This document shows, in pieces, positions 9,373 through 16,737 of a DNA stretch of 30,676 bases. Made by a program: the position numbers and the translations under genes. Each line of letters opens with the position of its first letter. The stretch's first letter is position 1. The notes under the pieces were generated by a model. That model was not told the DNA's origin, ran no database searches, and saw only the letters and a program-made list of their open reading frames with translations. Source of the DNA: Roseburia sp. (GTDB lineage: Bacteria > Bacillota_A > Clostridia > Lachnospirales > Lachnospiraceae); contig DXQT01000001.1 in NCBI GenBank assembly GCA_019411365.1, forward strand, positions 1 through 30,676. The letters run 5' to 3'.

Positions 9373-10770
9373 TTATTTCTTTTTGAAGTTGGTGTAGCCT
9401 TTTTGTTTGTATGGATGCTCCTTCCAGAGTCTGTCTGCTGTTTCTTTCCATTCACATGCATATGCTTCGCATTTTCCACATAAATGTTCTACCGGCTCTG
9501 CCTCCTCAACATCTGTGGAGTGCGCACCTGTTTCATGTACCATACGCTGTAAGATCTCAGGGTTCTCAAGCATCGGACATGGGCGCAGCATGTTGTCGTT
9601 GAATGGCTGGTTATCTCTGTATGCCATGAATAATGGCTGTTTCAAACATTCTAACAGTGATTTTTCACGGATATTTGCACCGGAATAATGAATGAATACA
9701 CATGGCTCCACGTCACCCTTCGGGTTGATATGGCAGTAGTTTCTTCCTCCTGCGATACATCCGCCTACGAACTCTCCATCATTCTGGAAGTCCATAACAA
9801 AGATCTCTTTACCACCTTCCATCGCACGAACCTCACGGATTCTGTGATAGATGTATTCACGCTGTTCTTTGGTCGGCATCAGATCCGGAGCAGCTTTCAT
9901 ACCTACCGGCATCAGATGGAAATACCATGCAAAACGGCTTCCATGCTCGATCAGAAGATCAAAAAATTCGTCAGATGTAACAGCATCCATGTTTTTGCTA
10001 GTATAGCATACACTGTTTCCGAAAATCAATCCGTTCTCATGTAAAAGATCCATTGCATGAAGAACTTTATCATATACGCCCTCTCCACGGCGGAAATCAT
10101 TCGCATCTTCAAATCCCTCAAGGCTGATGGATAAGGAAAGGTTGCCGACACGTTTCATATCATCGCAGAGTTTCTGATCTACGAGTGTACCATTTGTATA
10201 GCAGTGGAATGCACAGTCATTGTGTTTCTCACAGAGTTTGATGATGTCTGCTTTACGAACCAGAGGCTCTCCACCGGTCATCATGTAAAAATAAATACCA
10301 AGTTCTTTTCCCTGTGTTACGATGCTGTCAAGCTCATCAAAGGAAAGATTTAATTTATTACCGTACTCAGCTGCCCAGCATCCGGTACAGTGAAGGTTAC
10401 ATGCACTTGTCGGATCCATTAAGATCAGCCACGGGATATTACAGTCATGAACCTCTCTCATTTTACGGATGGTCTTTGTTCCATAAAATGCAGCCTGAAA
10501 ACCAAGGTTTAATGCGGTCATTTTTGCAACATGCGGATCTGTCTCATCCAACAGACGATTGACATAGCGCATCCATTTGTGATCCGGATTCTGGATCATT
10601 TTTCTTACACCATCATAAGCTTCTTTACGGAAGTTATCTCCCATAAATTTCTCTGTAAGATCTACGATCTGTAACAATCCTTTCTCACGATCCTTGTTCA
10701 GACTTTTCAGTGCAGCATCGATTGCGACGCTGAATGCTTTTCTCTCTACTGTCAGTGCTAAATTTGCCAT
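9373..10770 (-). CDS. Radical SAM protein with SPASM-like C-terminal cysteines
   Basis: A 465-residue protein with a helical N-terminal region (1-110), then a radical SAM domain with SACNLHCTGCWA (Cys124, Cys128, Cys131 binding the 4Fe-4S cluster) and the SAM-binding GGEP (166-169). The C-terminal part has cysteines at 338, 346, 357, 398, 431, 434 and 439, enough for one or two auxiliary clusters. The reaction is unknown. The pairing with a lipid flippase-like gene suggests a lipid or cell-envelope substrate. The bacterial membrane-spanning-lipid synthases are also radical SAM enzymes, but I cannot establish membership. The ATG at 10770 has GGAGGTCGGAG before it; a nine-codon longer GTG start is less likely. 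Confidence 0.93.
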   Translation of the reverse strand: MANLALTVERKAFSVAIDAALKSLNKDREKGLLQIVDLTEKFMGDNFRKEAYDGVRKMIQNPDHKWMRYVNRLLDETDPHVAKMTALNLGFQAAFYGTKTIRKMREVHDCNIPWLILMDPTSACNLHCTGCWAAEYGNKLNLSFDELDSIVTQGKELGIYFYMMTGGEPLVRKADIIKLCEKHNDCAFHCYTNGTLVDQKLCDDMKRVGNLSLSISLEGFEDANDFRRGEGVYDKVLHAMDLLHENGLIFGNSVCYTSKNMDAVTSDEFFDLLIEHGSRFAWYFHLMPVGMKAAPDLMPTKEQREYIYHRIREVRAMEGGKEIFVMDFQNDGEFVGGCIAGGRNYCHINPKGDVEPCVFIHYSGANIREKSLLECLKQPLFMAYRDNQPFNDNMLRPCPMLENPEILQRMVHETGAHSTDVEEAEPVEHLCGKCEAYACEWKETADRLWKEHPYKQKGYTNFKKK

Positions 10771-10826
10771 AACTCCGACCTCCGTTATTTTTTTCACATT
10801 CTTTTACTAGAAGCAAGTATAAAAAA

Positions 10827-10852
10827 ATTGCACTCTTTTTTAAATATGCAAT
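10827..10852 (-). terminator. Terminator-like hairpin in the radical SAM leader (possible attenuator)
   Basis: On the minus strand ATTGCA (10847-10852) pairs with TGCAAT (10827-10832), followed directly by seven T residues (10821-10827). It lies between the predicted transcription start (about 10964) and the ATG (10770), so it would cut off the transcript unless regulated. The stem is only six bases and AT-rich, so it is weak. Confidence 0.4.
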
Positions 10853-10970
10853 GACTTTTTAATGTAGCCATCTAATATACAAATTTGCTTTTTTGTCTAT
10901 TTTCCGACTACATCAGACAATATTTGCATAGCATTCATGTGTCATCATGTAGTATTGATAACTATGTTGT

Positions 10971-10998
10971 ATTATATCATTCCAATAAACTTTGTCAA
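10971..10998 (-). promoter_or_regulatory. Consensus promoter of the radical SAM gene
   Basis: Perfect TTGACA (10993-10998) and perfect TATAAT (10971-10976), separated by 16 bases on the minus strand. Predicted start is near 10964, giving a leader of about 195 bases. With the divergent promoter at 11040-11068 it accounts for the 335-base gene-free interval 10771-11105. Confidence 0.85.
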
Positions 10999-11039
10999 TC
11001 AGCGATTATTACTTTTTTCTTAAATCTTAACTGCCATGC

Positions 11040-11068
11040 TTAACAGTTCTTTCCAAACTGGTTATAAT
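11040..11068 (+). promoter_or_regulatory. Promoter of the zinc-dependent phospholipase C-like gene
   Basis: TTAACA (11040-11045), a 17-base spacer and TATAAT (11063-11068). The predicted start near 11075 lies after the upstream ATG at 11073, which supports the start at 11106. Confidence 0.8.
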
Positions 11069-11105
11069 AACGATGGTTCATTTCATGGAAAGGAGATTTT
11101 TAATC

Positions 11106-12074
11106 ATGCCTGGATATGTTACCCATTATATATTCGGAAGAGAGGTTTATCATAACCTGAAAAATAATTCTTTAAAAAAGAATCTTTATTATAATCGCGC
11201 TGCCTACGGTCTCGGACTTCAGGGACCGGATATTTTCTTTTATTATCTTCCTTCCTATGTGTTAGAAGGTCACAATATCGGTGCTCTTGCCCATGTCCGC
11301 GAGACCAGTGCCTTTTTCCAGGGTCTGATTGAAAGCCGTAACCAGTTTTCCTCCCGCACGGATCTTAACATTGCAGAAGCCTACCTGATTGGTTTTCTCG
11401 GGCACTATACCTTGGATACAATATGTCATCCGTATATTTATGCCATGACACACTATAAGGATAAAAAGGAAAACGCCTATTTTTCAAGACATGCCTATCT
11501 GGAAACAGATATCGATACCGCACTGCTCGATTTAAAGCTGCACCGCCAGCCCTGCAATTTCCATACCGAGGACACGATCCGGCTGACACACCGCCAGAAA
11601 CATGTTATTGCAAGTATGCTCTATTATGCCTACCGCTATGCCTTTCCGGATGTCAAATTCCGCAAATATACCATGTACCTTGCTATTTTTTCCATGCAGC
11701 TTGGTCTCTGGCTGATGCACGATGATTCCGGAAAGAAAAAGGCCATTGTCCGGCTGACGGAGCGGATCTGTCTCGGATATCCGCTGTTTTCACCACTGAT
11801 CCCGAGTAATACCTTGTTTTTCCGCACGGATCCATTTAATTTAAGACATGCACTGTGGAAAAATCCATGGGATTCTTCCATTACTTCCAATGAGAGTTTC
11901 TTTGAACTGTATGATAAATCCAAAAATCTGTATCTGTCCCGCATCCATTCGCTGTATGCTGCACTTCATGCGGGTGCAAATGTTGCCAAACAGGATGCTG
12001 CTATACAGGTTTTTTTACAGGAATATGGAAATCTTTCGTTTCACAGCGGGTTAAGTTCTACGATTCCAAGTTAA
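11106..12074 (+). CDS. Zinc-dependent phospholipase C-family protein
   Basis: Resembles the zinc-dependent phospholipase C / S1-P1-nuclease-like fold. Likely metal ligands are spread along the first 135 residues: His7 (MPGYVTHYIFG), Asp42 in GLQGPDIFFYY, His100/Asp104/His108 in GFLGHYTLDTICHP, and His129/Glu133 in RHAYLETDID. The protein is 322 residues, with no signal peptide, so cytoplasmic activity on lipids or another phosphoester is possible; the true substrate is unknown. The ATG at 11106 has AAGGAG upstream. A longer frame from 11073 would start at or before the predicted transcript start. Monocistronic, divergent from the radical SAM gene, ending at a bidirectional terminator. Confidence 0.9.
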   Translation: MPGYVTHYIFGREVYHNLKNNSLKKNLYYNRAAYGLGLQGPDIFFYYLPSYVLEGHNIGALAHVRETSAFFQGLIESRNQFSSRTDLNIAEAYLIGFLGHYTLDTICHPYIYAMTHYKDKKENAYFSRHAYLETDIDTALLDLKLHRQPCNFHTEDTIRLTHRQKHVIASMLYYAYRYAFPDVKFRKYTMYLAIFSMQLGLWLMHDDSGKKKAIVRLTERICLGYPLFSPLIPSNTLFFRTDPFNLRHALWKNPWDSSITSNESFFELYDKSKNLYLSRIHSLYAALHAGANVAKQDAAIQVFLQEYGNLSFHSGLSSTIPS

Positions 12075-12154
12075 TCGACTGGATAATGTCTGCTCAATTT
12101 TCCAGAGCAAAAGATGGCTCTTCGTTTTTGGCATTCAGATCCCACGCACCAATA

Positions 12155-12184
12155 AAAATACCGCACAGATTTGCGCGGTATTTT
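12155..12184. terminator. Bidirectional terminator
   Basis: AAAATACCGC (12155-12164) pairs with GCGGTATTTT (12175-12184), with a ten-base loop. A T-run follows on the plus strand and an A-rich stretch precedes it, so it can end both the phospholipase-like gene (plus) and the hydroxyacid dehydrogenase operon (minus). Confidence 0.85.
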
Positions 12185-12262
12185 TTATTTCTGTATTTTG
12201 TTTTTGTATTTTACTTCTGATAACAGACCAACAGGCTGTTTGCAAAGTGTCCATTCCAGTGT

Positions 12263-13207
12263 TTATTTATCACTTCCATCAAAGAAGTCACGGATCTGTC
12301 CCTCAATGATTTTCATCAGTCTGGTGCGCGCCTCAAGGCTTGCCCACGCAATATGAGGGGTAATGATCAGACGGTCGCTGTCCTTGATCCGTTTCAATGG
12401 ATTTTCTGCACTCATCGGTTCTACGGTAAGTACGTCAAGTCCGGCTCCTGCGATCGTTTTATTTTCCAACGCATCTGCAAGATCTCTTTCCACAACGATC
12501 GGTCCTCTGCCGAGGTTTAAAAAGATGGCAGACGGTTTCATTTTAGAAAATGCCTCTGCATTCATCAGCCCTTCTGTCTGCTCTGTCAGCGGCGCATGTA
12601 CGGACACGATGTCTGATTTTGCAAGCAGCTCATCAAACTCCACACGCTCATAACCCGGCTGGTTATTTTTCCCTGTTGTAGAATAGTAGATCACATGGCA
12701 GCCAAACATTTTGGCAATGTCCGCAACTCTTCGTCCGATCGCTCCAAGCCCAATAATTCCCCATGTCTTACCATTCAGATCATGGAATACATTATCAAAA
12801 TGGGTAAATGTGATATCTCCAACGTATTTTTCTGATTTGACATAGTCATCATAGTATCTTAATTTTTCCCAGAGATAGAATAACAGGGCAAATGTGTGCT
12901 GTGCCACCGTCTCCGTGGAATATCCGGCAACATTTCTCCAGGCAATGCCATGTGCATCCAGATATGCTTTGTCCAGATTGTTCGTTCCGGTTGCAGTCAC
13001 GCAGACCAGTTTTAAGTGCTCTGCCTCACCGATCGATGTCTCATTGATCTGTACTTTATTTACGATCACCACATCGGCATCTTTGGTGCGCTCTCTTGCC
13101 TCTTCCGTTGTGGAAAATCCATATTTTATAACTGTTCCAAGTTTGTCGTACCCGGAGAGATCAATGTCTTCCCCGATAGTTTTTGCATCCAGAAATACAA
13201 TGTTCAT
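12263..13207 (-). CDS. D-2-hydroxyacid dehydrogenase, NAD-binding
   Basis: Interconverts a 2-oxoacid and a D-2-hydroxyacid with NAD(P)H. The dinucleotide-binding GLGAIG (153-158), the substrate-binding arginine in NLGRGPIV (Arg234), the glutamate in LTVEP (Glu263) and the catalytic His285 in ITPHIAWAS make the family clear and the active site intact. Glycerate, pyruvate or another oxoacid could be the substrate. The ATG at 13207 with AAGGAGAAAA upstream gives 314 residues; the ATG at 13225, overlapping the patatin stop, has no such site. Last gene of the nfeD-patatin-dehydrogenase operon; why these three are together is not obvious. Confidence 0.93.
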   Translation of the reverse strand: MNIVFLDAKTIGEDIDLSGYDKLGTVIKYGFSTTEEARERTKDADVVIVNKVQINETSIGEAEHLKLVCVTATGTNNLDKAYLDAHGIAWRNVAGYSTETVAQHTFALLFYLWEKLRYYDDYVKSEKYVGDITFTHFDNVFHDLNGKTWGIIGLGAIGRRVADIAKMFGCHVIYYSTTGKNNQPGYERVEFDELLAKSDIVSVHAPLTEQTEGLMNAEAFSKMKPSAIFLNLGRGPIVVERDLADALENKTIAGAGLDVLTVEPMSAENPLKRIKDSDRLIITPHIAWASLEARTRLMKIIEGQIRDFFDGSDK

Positions 13208-13224
13208 CTTTTTTCTCCTTTGCA

Positions 13225-14076
13225 TTATTTATTCAAATAGGCGCGAAGGGCGTCTGTCTGTTCTGTGGCAATACGATAACCTTCATCATAAAGCCTGCGC
13301 AATTTTATGGTATCCGTCTCCGTCCTGCCAACTCCATAGGTCGACTCCGGTGCGATCACAAATACTTTTTCCTCTTTCTCTAACTGCATCAGTTTTTCCA
13401 TGGAAACATTGTAGCGCTCCGCACGAAGTTTCATATCCTCCACGATCTTCGGATATCGCTGATAAAGACGGTTCATAACGCCTGCCGCCTTTTCCTGTGT
13501 CTTTACATAGCCGCGTTCCCTTGTCAGAACAACAACCAGTTTTTCACAGCCCATTTCCATAGCATGTTCATAAGGAACCGAATCTGCAAGTCCGCCGTCC
13601 AGATAATAATGTCTGCCGATCTTTACCGGCTGAAAAAGAATCGGCAGTGAACAGGTTGCGATCAGCAGATCCTTCATCTCTTTCCCACGCGGGACTTCCA
13701 TGTATTCTGCTTTTCCTGTGTGAATATTTGTGACTGCCGCTTCAATCTCTCCCGGAAAACGTGCCAGAGCATCATAATCAAGCGGAAGAAGCTCATTCGG
13801 TACTTCTTCAAACACAAACTTCGTATTGTAATACGCATGTTCTTTGCGGTTTAGCAGATGGCGCATACCCATATAGCGCTTATCCGCCATATATTTTTCC
13901 ATCAGTTCCAGATTACGTCCTTTCTGCCCGGAAAGATATGACAATCCATATGCCATTCCAGCGGAAACACCGATGTAATAATCCGGCATGATATTTTCTT
14001 CCAGAAATTTATCCATTACTCCACAGGAAAAAACCGTGCGGTTTGCCCCGCCTTCAAATACCATTCCAAGTTTCAT
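13225..14076 (-). CDS. Patatin-like phospholipase (YjjU/RssA type)
   Basis: A Ser-Asp dyad lipid acyl hydrolase. Nucleophile elbow GVSAG (36-40, Ser38) and catalytic Asp160 in YLDGGLADSVPYE are present. The oxyanion region reads EGGANRTVFSCGV rather than the usual GGGxRG, a variant often seen in this subfamily. 283 residues, no signal peptide or membrane segment, so it acts on the inner membrane face or on soluble esters. The start ATG overlaps the nfeD stop as ATGA, showing translational coupling. Physiological substrate unknown. Confidence 0.92.
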   Translation of the reverse strand: MKLGMVFEGGANRTVFSCGVMDKFLEENIMPDYYIGVSAGMAYGLSYLSGQKGRNLELMEKYMADKRYMGMRHLLNRKEHAYYNTKFVFEEVPNELLPLDYDALARFPGEIEAAVTNIHTGKAEYMEVPRGKEMKDLLIATCSLPILFQPVKIGRHYYLDGGLADSVPYEHAMEMGCEKLVVVLTRERGYVKTQEKAAGVMNRLYQRYPKIVEDMKLRAERYNVSMEKLMQLEKEEKVFVIAPESTYGVGRTETDTIKLRRLYDEGYRIATEQTDALRAYLNK

Positions 14077-14537
14077 TTCTCTTGATCTCCATTCATCTGC
14101 GGCATATCACTGCTCTCCGTCACATAAAGAGTGACACCCTTGATTTCCTTTACCATCACGATCATCCCCGGCTCGAAGGTCTTTTCATCATCCACCGAGC
14201 GGGCTGTCCATTCCAGACCATTCATAACCGCGGTTCCGGTTCCCCTGATATTATCTATCTGCTCGGTAACACAGACATTTTTCCCAACTGCTTCCTCGTA
14301 ATTTGTCTTAACCAGATGTGGTTTTAAATATTTCAGAGCCCAGGGTCTTGTAAAATAAAGCAGTACAAATGACACTGCTGCAAATACGATGATCTGTCCC
14401 GTGATTCCCATTCCAAATGCCGCACAAATCAGTCCTGCAAGACTTCCTCCTGCCAGCCAGATCGATGTCAGACCAACGGTAGCGATCTCCAATACCACAA
14501 AGAAAATAATCAATGCCAACCAAACTATTATCTCCAT
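14073..14537 (-). CDS. NfeD-family membrane protein (short form)
   Basis: A 154-residue protein with about three transmembrane helices in the first 70 residues (IIVWLALIIFFVVLEIA, SLAGLICAAFGMG, IIVFAAVSFVLLYF) and a C-terminal OB-fold-like domain (about 80-145, NIRGTGTAVMNGLEW and FEPGMIVMVKEIKGVTLYV). Short NfeD proteins usually pair with an adjacent SPFH/flotillin partner in membrane microdomains; here the SPFH gene is about 6 kb away and the neighbour is a patatin. AGGAGGGAGAAG precedes the ATG, and a promoter lies just upstream. Confidence 0.9.
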   Translation of the reverse strand: MEIIVWLALIIFFVVLEIATVGLTSIWLAGGSLAGLICAAFGMGITGQIIVFAAVSFVLLYFTRPWALKYLKPHLVKTNYEEAVGKNVCVTEQIDNIRGTGTAVMNGLEWTARSVDDEKTFEPGMIVMVKEIKGVTLYVTESSDMPQMNGDQEK

Positions 14538-14575
14538 AATCTTCTCCCTCCTGTCGTAATATTTCTGCTGTTTCT

Positions 14576-14604
14576 ATAGTAGTATAACGCAAATAAATTT
14601 TCAA
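14576..14604 (-). promoter_or_regulatory. Promoter of the nfeD-patatin-dehydrogenase operon
   Basis: TTGAAA (14599-14604), 17-base spacer, TACTAT (14576-14581) on the minus strand, with predicted start near 14569, 32 bases before the nfeD ATG. Confidence 0.6.
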
Positions 14605-14613
14605 TGCCATGGT

Positions 14614-14640
14614 TAATTATCTACGCTTTTCGACCGAAAC
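14614..14640 (+). promoter_or_regulatory. Possible sigma-28 (flagellar) type promoter
   Basis: TAAT (14614-14617), a 15-base spacer and ACCGAAAC (14633-14640) resemble the sigma-28 consensus TAAA-N15-GCCGATAA, at a sensible distance before the ATG at 14674. No good TTGACA/TATAAT pair was seen here. The match is partial. Confidence 0.35.
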
Positions 14641-14673
14641 ATATAACAGATGATTTTTAAGGAGGTCTTTCTT

Positions 14674-15402
14674 ATGGCCAATACCGCTTATGTCGGAGCC
14701 GGAACCACACTTGGTACATCCTATTATATGCGCCGTTTTTATGCATCAAATGCGGATGCACGTACCACCACATCACGCAGTAATCTGACCAATTCCACCC
14801 TCACGGGTGCCGATTCGCATGCGCTGCGCCGTGCGATACGTTCCCTTGGCTCATTTACATATGATGACGATAATGAAACAAATATCAAAAACAGTGTTTC
14901 AGCGTTCATCAGCACCTACAATAATATGATAAACTCATCCGGTGCATCAGACGACCGTACCGTCAAAAACACCCAGAAAAGTCTGAAGAATCTGACTGCA
15001 GAGTATGAAAGCCAGCTTGACAAGATCGGTATTACCGTAAAAGGCAACGGCACGCTCGAATCGCGCAGTTCTCTTTTTGGTTCCGCGGATATTTCAAAAT
15101 TTGAGTCTCTGTTTTCTTCAGATTCAGAGTACATGCAGCGTGTCAATTCCTATGCCAGACGTCTTGAAAACAGAAGCAATATTCTGACACAGATCGAATA
15201 CAATGATGCACTGGCAAAGCGCAATGCAAATAAACAGACATCCCCGTCTGTTTCCGACAGCACCACCGGCAAAACCGATTCTGCAGATACCGGTTCTACC
15301 GCTGTGAATGCACTTAACATCGCATCTGTTACACCGGTAACTACTGATTTAAACACACTGCTCAACACCGGAATCGGCAGCAATGTGAATGTCATTTTAT
15401 AA
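14674..15402 (+). CDS. FliD-like (hook-associated protein 2 C-terminal-like) hypothetical protein
   Basis: A 242-residue protein without signal peptide or membrane helix. The middle (IKNSVSAFISTYNNMINS, then QKSLKNLTAEYESQLDKIGI and KGNGTLE) resembles the C-terminal coiled-coil part of the flagellar filament cap FliD, where a helix is followed by an IGIT...DGTL segment. The N-terminus has a Tyr-containing AYVGAGTTLGTSYYMRRFYA stretch; the C-terminus is Ser/Thr-rich. It is much shorter than real FliD (about 450 residues or more) and no flagellar genes are adjacent, so it is not called fliD. The ATG at 14674 has AAGGAGGT ideally placed. It ends 11 bases from the convergent LD-carboxypeptidase. 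Confidence 0.75.
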   Translation: MANTAYVGAGTTLGTSYYMRRFYASNADARTTTSRSNLTNSTLTGADSHALRRAIRSLGSFTYDDDNETNIKNSVSAFISTYNNMINSSGASDDRTVKNTQKSLKNLTAEYESQLDKIGITVKGNGTLESRSSLFGSADISKFESLFSSDSEYMQRVNSYARRLENRSNILTQIEYNDALAKRNANKQTSPSVSDSTTGKTDSADTGSTAVNALNIASVTPVTTDLNTLLNTGIGSNVNVIL

Positions 15403-15413
15403 TTTGGGGGAAT

Positions 15414-16496
15414 CTATTTCCACTGCATATTTACTTTCAACGCATTTCCACTGACACTGATGTCCGCATAACTTCCGCAGACAAGCGGCATCATCGGTGG
15501 GATATGTCCGATATCCGCATCCATAATGACCGGTACCTGATACCCGGCAAGCAGGTCTGTAACCGCATGGTACTGGTCTAATCCCATCATTTCCTGTCCG
15601 AACACCGCCGGTCTTCCAATCAAAAAACCTTTTACATGCGAAAACCATCCGGCATGTTTCATCTGCCAGACCGCCCTGCGGATAGACATCACATTCAGAT
15701 CACAGGACTCTAAAAACCAGATGATTCCGTCATCCTGATACTTCTCTGTAAATTCCTGTACTTTATCAAATTCTGTTCCAAGCAGGTTGACCAGACAATC
15801 CATGCAGCCGCCAAGCAGTCTTCCCTGCATGGTGATTTCTTCCTGTAATTCCTCTGCCGGCTGCACCAATGGTTTGTACTGCACATTATTTTTCTGTTTT
15901 TCAGGCAGACATACCATAAGTTTTTTCTCTTCTGTCACATTGTATGGTTCAAGCGGATGTTCCTCGTCTTTTTTTCCTTCTTTTTCCCACAGTGCATAGC
16001 CCTCTATACTGCTTTTTTCTCCACGCAGAAGATGATAGGCATCCCAAAGGCTCTCATGCCACGGTTCCATGCCGAATGCCGCCGCACATGGTCCATATAT
16101 AGATGCTGTATCGCACAGCGTGGCAAGCAGGAATGTCATATTAGTATTATCGGAAAATCCCATATACCACTTTGGTTTTGTCACCCTGATCCTGTCAAAA
16201 TCTACTTTGTCTAAGATTTCACACATCAGTTCACCGCCGCCACAGGAGATCAGTATGTCATTTTTATCGCTGCAATAATATTCTGTCAGCTCCGCCCCGC
16301 ATGCTTCCGGAGTGTTGCTGATGCCGATTCCTTCCGACGCATAACAGTTTGGTCCAAGTTCTAATCTATGTCCCAGTCCGGTAAATTTCTTCTGTGCATT
16401 TAAAAATGCTGTATGGTACGGCTCTATACTGCAGCCAAAAGATGGTGCCACAAAACCGATCGTTCCGTTTTCCGGTAAAAATTCTGGATATTTCAT
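15414..16496 (-). CDS. LD-carboxypeptidase (peptidase S66, LdcA/MccF-like)
   Basis: A serine peptidase that trims the terminal D-Ala from tetrapeptide muropeptides in cell-wall recycling, or in the MccF branch cleaves microcin-type acyl adenylates. The Ser-Glu-His triad is complete: Ser115 in YMGFSDNTN, Glu263 in WFLESCD and His331 in DADIGHIPP. The 360 residues exceed E. coli LdcA because of an acidic, Lys/Glu-rich insert around 160-220, often seen in MccF-like members. No signal peptide. A GGAGG site stands before the ATG; the promoter at 16531-16559 shares its -35 box with the tRNA promoter. It converges on the FliD-like gene with no room for a terminator between. Confidence 0.93.
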   Translation of the reverse strand: MKYPEFLPENGTIGFVAPSFGCSIEPYHTAFLNAQKKFTGLGHRLELGPNCYASEGIGISNTPEACGAELTEYYCSDKNDILISCGGGELMCEILDKVDFDRIRVTKPKWYMGFSDNTNMTFLLATLCDTASIYGPCAAAFGMEPWHESLWDAYHLLRGEKSSIEGYALWEKEGKKDEEHPLEPYNVTEEKKLMVCLPEKQKNNVQYKPLVQPAEELQEEITMQGRLLGGCMDCLVNLLGTEFDKVQEFTEKYQDDGIIWFLESCDLNVMSIRRAVWQMKHAGWFSHVKGFLIGRPAVFGQEMMGLDQYHAVTDLLAGYQVPVIMDADIGHIPPMMPLVCGSYADISVSGNALKVNMQWK

Positions 16497-16530
16497 ATCG
16501 TTATCGTTTCCTCCAATGTTTCTCTCTCTC

Positions 16531-16559
16531 AGTTTACACCGTCAAAAAAACGGTTGCAA
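16531..16559 (-). promoter_or_regulatory. Promoter of the LD-carboxypeptidase gene
   Basis: TTGCAA (16554-16559), 17-base spacer and TAAACT (16531-16536) on the minus strand. TTGCAA is self-complementary, so the same six bases also serve as -35 of the opposite tRNA promoter. The -10 box is a four-of-six match. Confidence 0.5.
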
Positions 16560-16581
16560 TCTTTTTTCGTTTTGCTATAAT
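16554..16581 (+). promoter_or_regulatory. Promoter of tRNA-Gly
   Basis: TTGCAA (16554-16559), 16-base spacer and perfect TATAAT (16576-16581), predicted start near 16588, 17 bases before the mature tRNA. Confidence 0.75.
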
Positions 16582-16604
16582 AATTAGTAGTTATTTCATT
16601 ACGG

Positions 16605-16675
16605 GCAGACATAGTACATCGGTAGTATATCAGCTTCCCAAGCTGAGGAGGCGGGTTCGATTCCCGTTGTCTGCT
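16605..16675 (+). tRNA. tRNA-Gly(CCC)
   Basis: A complete cloverleaf of 71 bases. The acceptor stem GCAGACA pairs with TGTCTGC; the D-arm is GTAC/GTAT around ATCGGTA. The anticodon stem TCAGC/GCTGA encloses loop TTCCCAA, so the anticodon is CCC and reads GGG glycine codons. The variable region is GGAG; the T-arm GCGGG/CCCGT encloses TTCGATT. The discriminator is T and CCA is not encoded. It is followed by a T-rich stretch (16676-16688) that may end transcription. It stands alone and lies directly before the toxin-antitoxin locus. Confidence 0.96.
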
Positions 16676-16709
16676 CTCTTTTATTTTTCATAGAAATTCT
16701 TATTTCCCC

Positions 16710-16737
16710 TTGAGGTACATTGATAATTTAATATATT
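16710..16737 (+). promoter_or_regulatory. Predicted promoter of the small hydrophobic toxin gene
   Basis: TTGAGG (16710-16715), 16-base spacer, TATATT (16732-16737). Predicted start near 16744. The -10 region lies inside the left arm of the inverted repeat that also contains the antitoxin promoter on the right. Confidence 0.5.

Noticed and set aside
11073..11105. Upstream extension of the phospholipase-like gene
   Set aside because: The ATG at 11073 lies at or before the predicted transcription start, and the ATG at 11106 has the AAGGAG site.
12075..12154. Small ORFs between the phospholipase-like gene and the terminator
   Set aside because: No ribosome binding site with a start codon and meaningful length; it looks like 3' untranslated sequence.
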